From assembly GCA_035772405.1 (NCBI GenBank), contig JAYKKM010000428.1:7393501-7457500 (forward strand): a DNA stretch of 64,000 bases, written 5' to 3'. A program made the translations under genes and the position numbers. The notes below the pieces were generated by a model. That model was not told where the DNA came from, made no database searches, and saw only the letters and a program-made list of their open reading frames with translations. Of this stretch, positions 50,978 to 61,656 are shown in pieces. The DNA is from Chrysogorgia sp. JL179-B06. Its lineage: Eukaryota > Cnidaria > Anthozoa > Scleralcyonacea > Chrysogorgiidae. Every line of letters begins with the position of its first letter. Within the stretch, counting starts at the first letter, position 1.

Positions 50978-51236
50978 ATGAGTGTAGAACGTCAGGAGTC
51001 AGTGGAGGAAAAAGACAGCGAGACTCAACAAAGAGTTGTTATTTATCTACCAGGTTAGAGAGATCAAACGACAACTCTTCGCTAAGACTAGCTTAGAACG
51101 TGAGGAACTAGACGAGAGGTATAAACATACTGTACTTGGGAAAAGGATGACCAGCCACGACAGAGAGTTGCAGCTTCTACGTACTAATACTCGAAAAACT
51201 ATTTTAGGAAACGCGTGTGATGGTTTTCAAGTCTAA
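50978..51236 (+). pseudogene. small charged coiled-coil ORF, frameshifted
   Basis: ATG at 50978 opens 26 codons (MSVERQESVEEKDSETQQR) to a TAG at 51056. An overlapping frame continues with EIKRQLFAKTSLEREELDER and LLRTNTRKTI. Together they look like one short coiled-coil gene with a frameshift; no homologue in element 1. Confidence 0.3.
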
Positions 51237-51254
51237 TTTATTTCGTCTCGTTTT

Positions 51255-51354
51255 AGTAGTCTCGAAAGTGGTGGTAACAGCGAATTTTTCAATTTTGATT
51301 GCGAAGCATGAAAAAATGGAAAAATGCGCTGGTAGCCCCACTTTCTATACTACT
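51255..51354. repeat. palindromic right terminus of element 2
   Basis: A 100-bp foldback from AGTAGTCTCGAAAGTGG to the terminal CTATACTACT; the outer approximately 48 bp mirror the left end. Confidence 0.88.
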
Positions 51355-51360
51355 GAAAAA
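51355..51360. repeat. target-site duplication, right (GAAAAA)
   Basis: Perfect copy of 41875-41880. Confidence 0.9.
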
Positions 51361-51541
51361 GTGACTGCCCCAATCGGGAATCGAACCCTGGTCTCCGAAT
51401 CAACGTTTCGGCGCTCTGACCTTTGATTTAATGAGACACGGTCAGAACAGTCAGTGATTTTCCCATATACATATTAAATTCGCCGCTGGGGTTCCCGAAG
51501 TAGCGAAGCGATACACAACTTCTTGTATATACAGAGGGCTT
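51361..51541 (-). repeat. SINE-B with tRNA-like head
   Basis: The minus strand has the box B-like GGTTCGATTCCCGATTGGGG and a degraded box A; the body is shortened relative to 52541-52836. Confidence 0.8.
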
Positions 51542-52474
51542 TAACTCTTTCCTTACCGGCCCAGTCAAAACGGGTCTTAGAATTGAAGACCCGCAAAGTC
51601 GTCAATCGAAAAACACGGCACACGGTAAGGCAAGATTAAAAATTGAAATTTGACAAGCGCCAGGAACATGAGATCCACGCACACGCCAAGTTTGATTTGA
51701 TTTCATAAACAACTCTGCGATTGGTGGCATTTTGAGTTTTCAAGATGCTACGCGGGCGTGCAAGATGGCCTTTTCTAGAAAAATGTAAATTTTTCTACCT
51801 TATTTATGATAATTAATGCTAATTTTTATTAACATAATGTGTTTTGTTCGGGAAATTTAAAAGCACAAGTAAAAGCCGGTTTATCGCGCTTTCAGAAAAT
51901 GTATAGCTTTCGCAAAAGTTATGGTTATTTCAAGAGAAATCAATAGAACAAAGAGGTGGTTCAATTTGGGATGTTTTTCAGCCGGACAGGAAAGAGTTAA
52001 TAAGCAATAACAGGTAAATTGAAAATAATCGAAGAAAAAGCGTGGAAGGAAAAGCAGTTTATCATCTGTTGAATTGAAAATAATCAATGTAAATACAGTT
52101 TAACAAAGCAAAAAATGGTCAGTGAGAAAAAATGAACCCCTTTCTCTGCTCCTCCCTACCCCCCTCAACGAGAGGTTACGGTATAAGGGTTACCTTCAGC
52201 AGAGTCTCTGCAGAGATCCCACCCGCACCGGTCCACCCGCACGGGAGCTCATACTTTTAAACATATACGCAATCTATTTATACACTACAAACACAATACT
52301 TTTTAGGCATGTGGGTCAAAAAGGTCAAAAATCACCGTGTTTAGAAATGTAGGAAATAATTCACCAAATTGGCTTAAATTTTTATATATGTGTTTTTTAG
52401 CCGACTTACGATGTTGAAAAATTCAGGCGAAAATATAAAATTGATCGATGCGAAAAAATATCGGCCATTGTATA
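51542..52474. other. no gene recognised
   Basis: Unique-looking sequence with many stops; short ORFs at 51881-52087 and 52122-52352 have no domain or composition to support them. Confidence 0.4.
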
Positions 52475-52836
52475 TTAATAATAATTAATTGATATATGAG
52501 AGGATTTAATATTGTCAAATACATATGTGGAAATAGTGACTGCCCCAACCGGGAATCGAACCCTGGTCTCCGAATCAATGTTTCGGCGCTGTGACCTTTG
52601 AGCTAATGAGACACAGTCAGAACAGTCAGTGATTTTGCCATATACATATTAAATTCGCCGCTTTCACTTAACACCAACAGGCAGACATCGCATCTAACCA
52701 TAATGTGGAGACAGGCCTCTCGAGCGCACTTGCCAAAGTAGCGAAGCGATACACAACTTCTTGTATACAGAGGGCTTTAATAATAATTAATTGATATATG
52801 AGAGGATTTAATATTGTCAAATACATATATGGAAAA
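52475..52836 (-). repeat. SINE-B, tail-to-head junction and full copy
   Basis: 52475-52530 is the end of one copy. 52541-52836 is a full copy with tRNA-like head (ATTAGCTCAAAGGTCA box A, GGGTTCGATTCCCGG box B on the minus strand). The junction is the sequence into which Polinton 2 inserted in its paralogue. Confidence 0.82.
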
Positions 52837-52865
52837 ATCCCTCTGTATACAAGAAGTTGTGTTAG

Positions 52866-53085
52866 AATACATACATTTTAAGACCAAACCGGGACTAGTT
52901 GCGAAAAATGCAACTTCAAGGCTTTCCGGCTGGAATTGAACCCGCGACCCTGCGATGCTAGTGCAGTGTACTTACATACTTAAAATGTATGTATTCTAAC
53001 ACTCGAAATTTTCCTTCACCATAAATCCTTTCAACATGTAGTTTGATCGAGTGAAATGCCAAATATTACCTATATATATATATAA
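52866..53085 (-). repeat. SINE-A copy, folded back
   Basis: The tRNA-like 3' half is followed by an inverted piece of its own start (ttagaatacatacattttaa / ttaaaatgtatgtattctaa). Confidence 0.75.
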
Positions 53086-53216
53086 AATAAATTGACCAAG
53101 ATAACTTTTAAAAAACTTTAATCTACGTTTGGGGGCTCTGCCCCTTTGTCAAGATACACGAGTTTACAGAGAGTTCGAGCATTATATAACATAAAAAAGC
53201 TAATTACAAAGTAAAA

Positions 53217-54335
53217 TCAAGTAAAATCCCTAATATTCAGTCCCCTAGGGACAAATGAATTAAGTTTATAAGCCGAGAAAGCTTCTCTTCTGGTTGGTTC
53301 CCAAACATCCGTTTTGTCAATTATTATCACTGTCATATCATTAAATCCTTGATGTCCATCGCTAAAGAAATGCGAGTATAAATGTTCCCCAGTAATTCCC
53401 CTCTGACCTTTACCATACCTCGTTGCACTAATTTTATGGTTATTAAATCGCTGCCTGAATGACGTTATTGTACTTCCTACATATACTTTACAGCATTTTT
53501 TACAAATAATTAGATAAATAACTCCTTTAGAATCACAATCAAATGCAAAGTTGATGACAAAAGAACGATCTTCGCCGTCAAACGTACATCCTTCTTTCAC
53601 AAATTTACATATTTGACACCGTGATTTACCACATTTCTTCATACCCTTATCCAAATTATTCTCTCGCTTAACTTTAGATCTTACCATAGCATCTTTTAAA
53701 TTTCTCGGTCTTCTAAAAGCCACCATCGGCTTCTCCCCGAAGATCTTTCTCATGCTCTCCGATGCATGCAAAACAGGCCTAGCCGAATTTATAACTTTAC
53801 TTAACCCCGACAACGCCGGATGAAAATTTATCACCAACGGCATTCTATCATTACTACTGGATTTCTTATTTCTAGTATCCTGACAAAGAAGGCTTTCACG
53901 ACTTTTAGTTCTTGCTTTCGAAATCTGAGAATCAACAATCTTCGATTTAAAACCCCTCTTAATAAAATGACCATGAAGCTCTTTTAACCTTTCTTCAAAA
54001 ATCTCATCTGAATCACAAATTCGTCGTATTCTTAAAGCCTGACCATATGGAATGCCCTGTTTCACATGCCTCGGATGACACGAGCTATTATCTAAATACT
54101 GATGGGTATCCGTAGGTTTGGAAAATACATCAGTAGATATCTTATTATCCCTAAGTTTAATCATAACATCCAAATAGGAAATCTTTTCATACGACCATTC
54201 CATGTATATTTTGTCGTATCATGATATGAATTTACATAATTTAAAAATTCCAAAAGGGTCATTACCATGTACCAAATTAAAAAGATGTCACCAGGAAACG
54301 CAACATATCCAAGGATTCAAGTGATATTTCCGGAG
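53217..54335 (-). pseudogene. PLE-a, RT motif C to GIY-YIG endonuclease (minus copy)
   Basis: The frame 53217-54203 encodes the RT thumb and linker (ISYLDVMIKLRDNK, YGQALRIRRICDS, MVAFRRPRNLKDAMVR), a CxxC finger (CGKSRCQICKF) and a GIY-YIG domain (GVIYLIICKKCCKVYVGST, SFRQRFNNHK). Above 54203 a 1-nt deletion shifts the frame, and RT motif C (RFLDDIFLIW type) can be traced to about 54335, where the element meets its inverted partner. Truncated at the 5' side. Confidence 0.85.
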
Positions 54336-56192
54336 TACTGTGGTACACCTACGGAAGGAATATCGGAATTTGTGGATTTTCATCTCCAAACAATTGTAAA
54401 AACTCTGCCCTATATTGTTAAAGATACTACATATTTTTTATGTAAGTTGAGGGAATTGGGTGATATTCCAGATGGCGCTATATGTACTATGGATGTAGTT
54501 GGTCTATATCCCCATATTCCTCATGAAGAAGGTCTTAGGAATATGGAAGAAATGATTGAGGAATTTGAAAAAGTCGATACTAATGTTTGCCGTGTTTCAG
54601 CTAAAGATTTAGTGGAATTAGCCAAATTAATTTTGGAAAATAATTTTTTCGAATTTGACAACAAAGTTTACCGGCAGAAGTTAGGAATCGCAATAGGAAC
54701 TAAGTTTGCCCATCATTTGCAAATATGTTTATGTCCAAGTTAGAGCGGAAGATGCTCCGGGAATATCACTTGAATCCTTGGATATGGTTGCGTTTCCTGG
54801 ATGACATCTTTTTAATTTGGTTACATGGTAATGAACGCTTTTGGAATTTTTAAATTATGTAAATTCATATCATGATACGATAAAATATACATGGGAATGG
54901 TCGTATGAAAAGATTTCCTATTTGGATGTTATGATTAAACTTAGGGATAATAAGATATCTACTGATGTATATTCCAAACCTGCGGATACCCATCAGTATT
55001 TAGATAATAGCTCGTGTCATCCGATGCATGTGAAACAGGGCATTCCATATGATCAGGTTTTAAGAATACGACGAATTTGTGATTCAGCTGAGATTTTTGA
55101 AGAAAGGTTAAAAGAGCTTCATGGTCATTTTATTAAGAGGGGTTTTAAATCGAAGGTTGTTGATTCTCAGATTTCGAAAGCAAGAACTAAAAGTCGTGAA
55201 AGCCTTCTTTGTCAGGATACTAGAAATAAGAAATCCAGCAGTAATGATAGAATGCCGTTGGTGATAAATTTTCATCCATCGTTGTCGGGGTTAAGTAAAG
55301 TTATAAATTCGGTTAGGATCTTCGGGGAGAAGCCGATGGTGGCTTTTAGAAGACCGAGAAATTTAAAAGATGCTATGGTAAGACCTAAAGTTAAGCGAGA
55401 GAATAATTTGGATAAGGATATGAAGAAATGTGGTAAATCACGGTGTCAAATATGTAAATTTGTGAAAGAAGGATGTACGTTTGACGGCGAAGATCGTTCT
55501 TTTGTCATCAACTTTACATTTGATTGTGATTCTAAAGAGTTATTTATCTAATTATTTGTAAAAAATGCTGTAAAGTACAGGGTGTATCAAAAAAAGCGCA
55601 ACCTCGGAATTTCCCAAGAAATCCACTTTGTTTTTATTAGCACAAAAGATTTTAGGCCTCTGGGAATTTAAAATAGCTTCTAATCGTATTCCAAGGGCAT
55701 AACTGTCGAATTGCTAATAAATAAACAACTTACCATTAAATAAATGCATAAATTTCGATTCAATTCTGCTTTACGTGCTCGAGTTTGTAGTAATTAGACA
55801 GTTATGCCCCTGGAATACGATTACAAGCTATTTTAAATTCCTAGGGGCGAAAATCTTTTTTGTTTAAGAACACAGTGGATTTCTTGGGAAATTTCGAGCT
55901 TGCGCTTTTTTTGATACACCCTGTATATGTAGGAAGTACAATAACGTCATTCAGGCAGCGATTTAATAACCATAAAAGTAATGCAACGAGGTATGGTAAA
56001 GGTCAGAGGGGAATTCCTGGGGAACATTTATACTCGCATTTCTTTAGCGATGGACATGAAGGAGTTAATGATATGACAGTGATAATAATTGACAAAACGG
56101 ATGTTAGGGAACCAACCAGAAGAGAAGCTTGCTGGGCTTATAAACTTAATTCATTTGTCCCTAGGGGACTGAATATTAGCGATTTTACTTGA
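54336..56192 (+). pseudogene. PLE-a (plus copy), frameshifted and interrupted by a MITE
   Basis: In order: RT motif A TMDVVGLYPHIPHEEGL (about 54490), motif B QKLGIAIGTKFA, a frameshift near 54725, motif C RFLDDIFLIW, thumb and linker (54841-55551), a frameshift close to 55545, the MITE, and the endonuclease second half (VYVGSTITSFRQRFNNHK) ending at 56192. The sequence before 54336 in the same frame is antisense of the minus copy and is not part of the gene. Confidence 0.85.
55578..55923. mobile_element. mariner-like MITE in PLE-a
   Basis: 346 bp with inverted ends CAGGGTGTATCAAAAAAAGC and flanking TA (55576-55577, 55924-55925). The uninterrupted minus PLE copy has a single TA at this position. 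Confidence 0.88.
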
Positions 56193-56253
56193 TTTGACTT
56201 TGTAATTAGCTTTTTTATGTTATATAATGCTCGAACTCTCTGTAAACTCGTGT

Positions 56254-56288
56254 ATCTTGACAAAGGGGCAGAGCCCCGAAACGTAGAT
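56254..56288 (+). ncRNA. degenerate hammerhead-like motif downstream of PLE-a
   Basis: A GGGGC..GCCCC stem followed by GAAAC, and an ATC/GAT closing stem, in the order expected for a hammerhead. The CTGATGA core reads TTGACAA, so it is probably inactive. The minus copy (53121-53154) is further decayed. Confidence 0.4.
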
Positions 56289-56368
56289 TAAAGTTTTTAA
56301 AAGTTATCTTGATCAATTTTTACATGTCTTTTAACTTTGGTGGAAGAAGGTTCACTGTTTTTATCTTA

Positions 56369-56525
56369 TATATATATATAAGATAATATATATAAATATA
56401 AATATAAATATAAATATAAATATAAATATAAATATAAATATAAATATAAATATAAATATAAATATAAATATAAATATAAATATAAATATAAATAAATATA
56501 AATATAAATATATATATATATATAA

Positions 56526-56600
<75 letters not shown>
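56369..56600 (+). repeat. (TATAAA)n and (TA)n microsatellites
   Basis: A long TATAAA array followed by pure TA. Confidence 0.95.
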
Positions 56601-56604
<4 letters not shown>

Positions 56605-56731
56605 TATAGTAGAATAATGTTGTAATATCGGCTATTTCAAGAGTGTTCAATATCTTGAGAGATAGAGCGATATAGATATATAACTAAAGATTGTTTGCTG
56701 TTACTGCTAGTTTCACGCCCGTAGACGATCT

Positions 56732-57340
56732 TCAGACAACTGAATGAAAATTCGTGTCGATTGTCGCTTTTATAACAGTGGTTACGTTGTGAATGGAATG
56801 TGATGACGTTGTTGCGGTCCGTTTCAAGTTGCGTAGTCGGTGTTTGTTTCGGTGGCGGTATTTTGAAAAGATTTCCGATCTTTTGTTTAGGAGGTGATGA
56901 TTTGGGTCGGTTTTCATGATACACATTTTTTCTTCCAGGCACAGATTACATCGTTTATCCCCACTGTTGTAAGAATTCGCGCGTTTCAAAACTGACCATT
57001 TCACCAAGTAGTTGCGTTTCTCCATTTTCAATTTCCGGATGTAACTTGATAGGGCCGTTTCCTTTGAATATATAGCATCACGGATTGATTTCGTATGGTT
57101 GTTGTAACGGGTCTTAAAAGAAGTTGCAGTCATGCCAATGTATTTTTTGGTCGTCATGTCATCGGCTGTGGTCACTTCGGCTTGGTAAATTAAATTCGTA
57201 GTAAGGCAGTTTCCTTGTAGGGGGCAGCTATTCTTCGTTCGGCAATTACACTTGGGTTTATCAGAGCTGGTGTTGGTGTTGTTTAGTTTCGAAAAGATAC
57301 GAGCGTTGTGTTTATTAATGATACTGCTCATGTTATTCAT
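56732..57340 (-). pseudogene. PLE-b endonuclease region (minus)
   Basis: A frame of about 200 codons: CNCRTKNSCPLQGNCLTTN, a GIY-YIG-type segment (LIYQAEVTT, KYIGMTATSFKTRYNNH), and a C-terminal finger (RCNLCLEEKMCIM). The RT part is missing upstream. Family as at 58120-59660. Confidence 0.65.
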
Positions 57341-57390
57341 ACAGCTGTAGCTTACCTTGATTGTGTTTCTATTAAATATTTAATAATATT

Positions 57391-57960
57391 CAAATGTAGA
57401 ATAATTAAGCGATGCAAGCCCTATTCCAACAAAACCAAAGTTTGGTCTTAAAATACTCGAAATTTTCCTTCACCATAAATCCTTTCAACATGTAGTTTGA
57501 TCGAGTGAAATGCCAAATATTACCTATAGTAACTCACTATACTATAGGTAATATTGGTAATGCCGGGATAAGACTCTGGTCTTATCCCGGCATTACCACC
57601 ACCATATATACGGAACTCGTGACTAGGCTCTCGCGGCAACGGCTTCCGTGGCTCAGTGGTAAGGGGTTCAATTCCAGCCGGAAGGCCTTGGGGTTGCATT
57701 TTTCGCAACTGGTCCCGGTTTGGTCTTAAAATGTTGTATTCCAACACTCGAAATTTTCCTTCACCATAAAACCTTTCAAGATGTAATCTATGCCTGTATG
57801 AAAAATTTATTATAATTTGCCATCCAGAACTAAGCTCACTAAACACTATAGTATAGGAACGAACTTATATCGACATGTAGACATAGAAAAAAACACTTGC
57901 AGCCAATAACCAGCCATATTTCAACATATCTAATCAGCTAGTAATTATTCATAAACCACA
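57391..57960 (+). pseudogene. PLE-b C-terminal fragment split by a SINE-A
   Basis: IIKRCKPYSNKTK (57402-57424) and LCLYEKFIIICHPELSSLNT (from about 57781) are adjacent in the copy at 59470-59580; here SINE-A sequence of about 355 bp separates them. Confidence 0.6.
57425..57780 (+). repeat. SINE-A copies in PLE-b
   Basis: A tRNA-like piece in plus orientation (GGCTTCCGTGGCTCAGTGG box A; GGGTTCAATTCC lies out of its normal place) next to an inverted duplicate of the unit start. Confidence 0.65.
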
Positions 57961-58119
57961 TATTATTGTTATGACGTCACCCGTATAATGGTTCAAACTA
58001 AGACCTATACACTTCAAGTTCCCAAGGCATCAACATCAGACGCGATAATCACCTGATTAGTGTGGTAGTGTGGTCATTAGATGGTACAACGACATACCAA
58101 AAATAAAGCCACTCACTCG

Positions 58120-59660
58120 TTCATAAACTTCGACATTGTCGATTTCTACCCGTCGATATCAGAGGAACTGCTGAAACAAGCCCTAACGTTCGCTTCACAG
58201 TATGACGATATAGCTTTGCCCCCCCCCCCCTCCCCCCCAAAATAATTGAATTTGAAAGAAAAATTGAAGAAAAATATTGACTTTCTTTTTTAACTTAGCA
58301 GAACGGCGGAAATCGCGGAATGATTGAGGCTAAAAGGTAGCCCCGGTTGAAAAAAAACGTCCATGTCGGACTCGCTGACCATTGCATTAATATGTTGTCA
58401 GTGGTTCCTAGGGGCGGCGTAGCTCAAAAATAGGGCCCGGGAAAACTATTCGATTGGGGGAGAACAACTATTCACAGCGGGAGAGCAGGGACCATCACCA
58501 GATTTTCGGGGGCCATACGGGAAATCTCCCGGTGGTCCACGCTGCCCCTGGTGGTTCCTAGGCATGCTGATGAGCTCTGATATAGATCGAAACAGTCCAA
58601 AATATGAAATTTTATAAACTTTCGGGGGAGCATACCCCCGGACTCCCCAAGAAAGCCTCCTGCCTATTTGGGACTAGCTTCGCCACTGATAGGTACAACG
58701 AAAAATTTGCTTTGGCCGCCCCCCCCCCCCCCAACTTTACAAAGCTTCCCACGCCCCTGTTCCACAGTATGTCAACCGGCACAGTAATCACCCGCCACCA
58801 ATACTTCGCAGCGTACCAGATGCCATCAACAGAAGGCTGTCTAACATTTCTTCCGATAAACAATCGTTCGACGCAGCGATTCCCCCATACCAAGAAGCCC
58901 TCAAAAGAAGCGGATACGATTACAAGCTTAATTTTAACTCACAACCTCCGAAACCAAAACGCCCGAGAAGCAGAAACATTATATGGTTTAAGCCGCCTTA
59001 CAGCGCCAACGTTGCCACTAACATCGGTCACAGATTCCTACAGACCATCGACGAATGCTTCCCACAAAACCACCCTCTACGCAAAATATTCAATAAGAAC
59101 ACCCTGAAGTTAAGCTATAGCTGCATGACGATCATGCAAACATTATCTCAGCGCACAACAAGTCTTTGCTTATTAAAGAAACCCAAAGCAACCCAACTGC
59201 AACTAAAGAGTGCAATTGCCGCCAGCAAGAAACCTGCCCACTCTCCTGAATATGCCAAACCGTAGGGATCGTATACCAAGCCACAGTCACAAGAGAAGAC
59301 AACGGGGAAGAAAAAACCTACGTCGGACTGACTGAGGGCGCGTTCAAAACAAGATATCACAACCACACCAGCTCTTTTAGAAATCCAAAACGCAAACATG
59401 CCACTGAACTTAGCAAATATATTTGGAACTTAAAAGAATCTGATATCCGATACTCGATTAAATGGAGAATAATTAAGCAATGCAAGCCCTATTCCAACAA
59501 AACCAAAAGATGTAATCTATGTCTGTATGAAAAATTTATTATAATTTGCCATCCAGAACTAAGCTCACTAAACACTAGGAACGAACTTATATCGACATGT
59601 AGACATAGAAAAAAACACTTATTATGTTTCTTCCGCCTTACATCCCCCGAAATGGTGGTA
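58120..59660 (+). pseudogene. PLE-b retroelement, RT motif A to endonuclease
   Basis: RT motif A FINFDIVDFYPSISEELL (about 58125), an insertion, then RRLSNISSDKQSFDAAIPPY, RNIIWFKPPYSANVATNIGH, KIFNKNTLKLSYSCM, CNCRQQETCPLS, GIY-YIG (GIVYQATVTREDNGEEKTY, VGLTEGAFKTRYHNH) and a terminal finger (RCNLCLYEKF). Frames change between segments and at least one stop lies in the endonuclease. Non-functional. Confidence 0.7.
58217..58755. repeat. insertion bounded by poly-C tracts, with dispersed repeat copy 2
   Basis: Poly-C at 58217-58243 and 58720-58731 flank a block whose middle matches 29215-29460. It separates RT motif A from the rest of PLE-b. Confidence 0.55.
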
Positions 59661-59696
59661 TAGATATAGATATATAGATATAGATATAGATATATT

Positions 59697-60440
59697 ACAG
59701 GTAATATTTGGCATTTCACTCGATCAAACTACATGTTGAAAGGATTTACGGTGAAGGAAAATTTCGAGTGTTGGAATACATACATTTTAAGACCAAACCG
59801 GGACCAGTTGCGAAAAATGCAACTTAAGGCCTTCCGGTAGGAATTGAACCCGCGACCCTGCGACGGAAGCCGTTGCCGAGAGCCTAGTCTGCACGAGTTT
59901 TGTATATATGGTGGTAATGCCGGGATAAGATTCTGGGTATAATTATTATATATAGGTAATATTTGGCATTTCACTCGATCAAACTACATGTTGAAAGGAT
60001 TTATGGTGAAGGAAAATTTCGAGTGTTGGAGTTGCGAAAAATGCAACTTAGCGGCCTTCCGGTAGGAATTGAACCCGCGACCCTGCGATTGCTAGTGCAG
60101 TGCTCTGACCACTGAGCTACGGAAGCCGTTGCCGAGAGCCTAGTCACGAGTTCTGTATATATGGTGGTAATGCCGGGATAAGATTGTGGGTATATTATCG
60201 GTAATATTTGGCATTTCACTCGATCAAACTACATGTTGAAAGGATTTATGGTGAAGGAAAATTTCGAGTGTTGGAATACATACATTTTAAGACCAAACCG
60301 GGACCAGTTGCGAAAAATGCAACTTAGCGGCCTTCCGGTAGGAATTGAACCCGCGACCCTGCGATTGCTAGTGCAGTGCTCTGACCACTGAGCTACGGAA
60401 GCCGTTGCCGAGAGCCTAGTCACGAGTTCTGTATATATGG
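59697..60440 (-). repeat. three SINE-A copies in tandem
   Basis: Copies at about 59697-59955, 59956-60195 and 60196-60440. The second and third keep a full tRNA-Ala-like head on the minus strand (GCTTCCGTAGCTCAGTGGTC, anticodon-loop CTAGCAA, box B GGGTTCAATTCC). Each begins with gtaatatttggcatttcact. Confidence 0.88.
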
Positions 60441-60442
60441 TG

Positions 60443-60594
<152 letters not shown>

Positions 60595-60720
60595 CGTCTA
60601 GATCGCGATCATCTAACCGAGTTCCACAGTCACCTCAACTCTATAAATCAATACATCCCATTTACTATTGAAGAGGAGCACAATGGTTCAATCGTATACC
60701 TCGACACACGAATAAATTAT
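60595..60720 (+). pseudogene. retroelement RT thumb fragment
   Basis: It encodes [20 protein letters not shown] and [16 protein letters not shown], like the xFLDxL region just after motif C in PLE-type RTs. Only about 40 codons, between AT repeats. Confidence 0.5.
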
Positions 60721-60728
60721 GTATATAA

Positions 60729-60895
60729 GTATATGATGGACAAAAACTAAATATAAAATCACTGTTACTTAAGTTTCACGTTACACGATCATCAGACATT
60801 CAGATGTCAGATCATCAGACATCAGACTGTTTGATGATCGTGTAACGTGAAACTTAAGTAACAGTGATTTTATATTTAGTTTTTGTCCATCATAC
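60729..60895. repeat. palindrome with GATCATCAGAC core
   Basis: Arms of about 60 bp (taaatataaaatcactgtta ... cacgatcatcagac) mirror each other. The sequence resembles a PLE-b tail (compare 56702-56755) duplicated head to head. Confidence 0.7.
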
Positions 60896-60966
60896 TTTCT
60901 ATAATGCTCAGTCTGCATTAATACGCATTGAGCACTGTTTGTACGTATAGCTCGGAAACCAAGCTA

Positions 60967-61075
<109 letters not shown>

Positions 61076-61101
61076 CAGTCATCTTCATCCTGCTCATCAG
61101 C

Positions 61102-61248
<147 letters not shown>

Positions 61249-61291
61249 CAAAGTGAAAAGGTGGTAAACTGCCAAGAATTTAGTGACGAGA

Positions 61292-61326
61292 TACTGACGT
61301 TTCGAGCGGAGCCCTTCATCAGAGTA
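61292..61326 (-). ncRNA. PLE-associated hammerhead ribozyme motif
   Basis: On the minus strand: TACT, CTGATGA, a GGGC-TCC-GCTC stem II with one extra A at its base, GAAAC, GTC, then AGTA closing stem I. Stem III is minimal, as reported for PLE hammerheads. It is about 330 bp downstream of the PLE-c stop and on the same strand, so it probably belongs to its 3' region. Confidence 0.7.
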
Positions 61327-61656
61327 AGACGAGATGAAATGAAATAAATAGGGCTTATATATATATGCCAAAAGGGTGTCACAAGTAGAAAGTAGCCAAT
61401 CAAATGCACGGGAGATAAACAAACTAATAATTAATGAGATGGGAAACGTTAGATCATTTGCTATTTTTAACAGTCGATCAGCAAGCAGACTGAGGGGGCG
61501 GGAGAAATGACAGGTCCAATATTCAAGGGGTTAGGCGATAATATTAGCATAAGAAACAAAAACTTGAAAAGGAATGAAAGTGCATACGCGAATAATAATA
61601 AATTAATAATAATAAAGGTTCCAAGCAAACTAAAATAACCAAAAACTTGTAGGAAA

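Larger units (their letters stand above)
41881..51354. mobile_element. Polinton element 2, complete ends, internally deleted
   Basis: 9474 bp with inverted ends AGTAGTATAGAAAGTGGGGC. Contents left to right: polymerase B pseudogene (+); minus-strand cluster of zinc-ribbon, small membrane and BRO genes; a frameshifted membrane gene; fibre-gene remnant (-); truncated ATPase (+); conserved 182-aa protein (+). Integrase, penton, both coiled-coil genes, the 490-aa gene and capsid gene are absent. It cannot mobilise itself. Confidence 0.93.

Noticed and set aside
54267..54335. Start of the PLE-a plus-strand ORF
   Set aside because: The first about 23 codons are antisense to RT motif C of the inverted copy; the true PLE sequence begins near 54336.
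56366..56650. [10 protein letters not shown] ORFs here and at 60969-61422
   Set aside because: Translations of TA and TATAAA microsatellites.
56702..56755. Third hammerhead motif (CTGAAGATCG ... GTGAAAC) behind PLE-b
   Set aside because: The base of stem II is a T-T mismatch, the cleavage triplet is unclear and stem I does not pair; recorded only as a conserved PLE-b tail motif.
60040..60420. Functional tRNA-Ala genes
   Set aside because: The cloverleaf is imperfect (acceptor and anticodon stem mismatches) and the head is part of a longer repeated unit.
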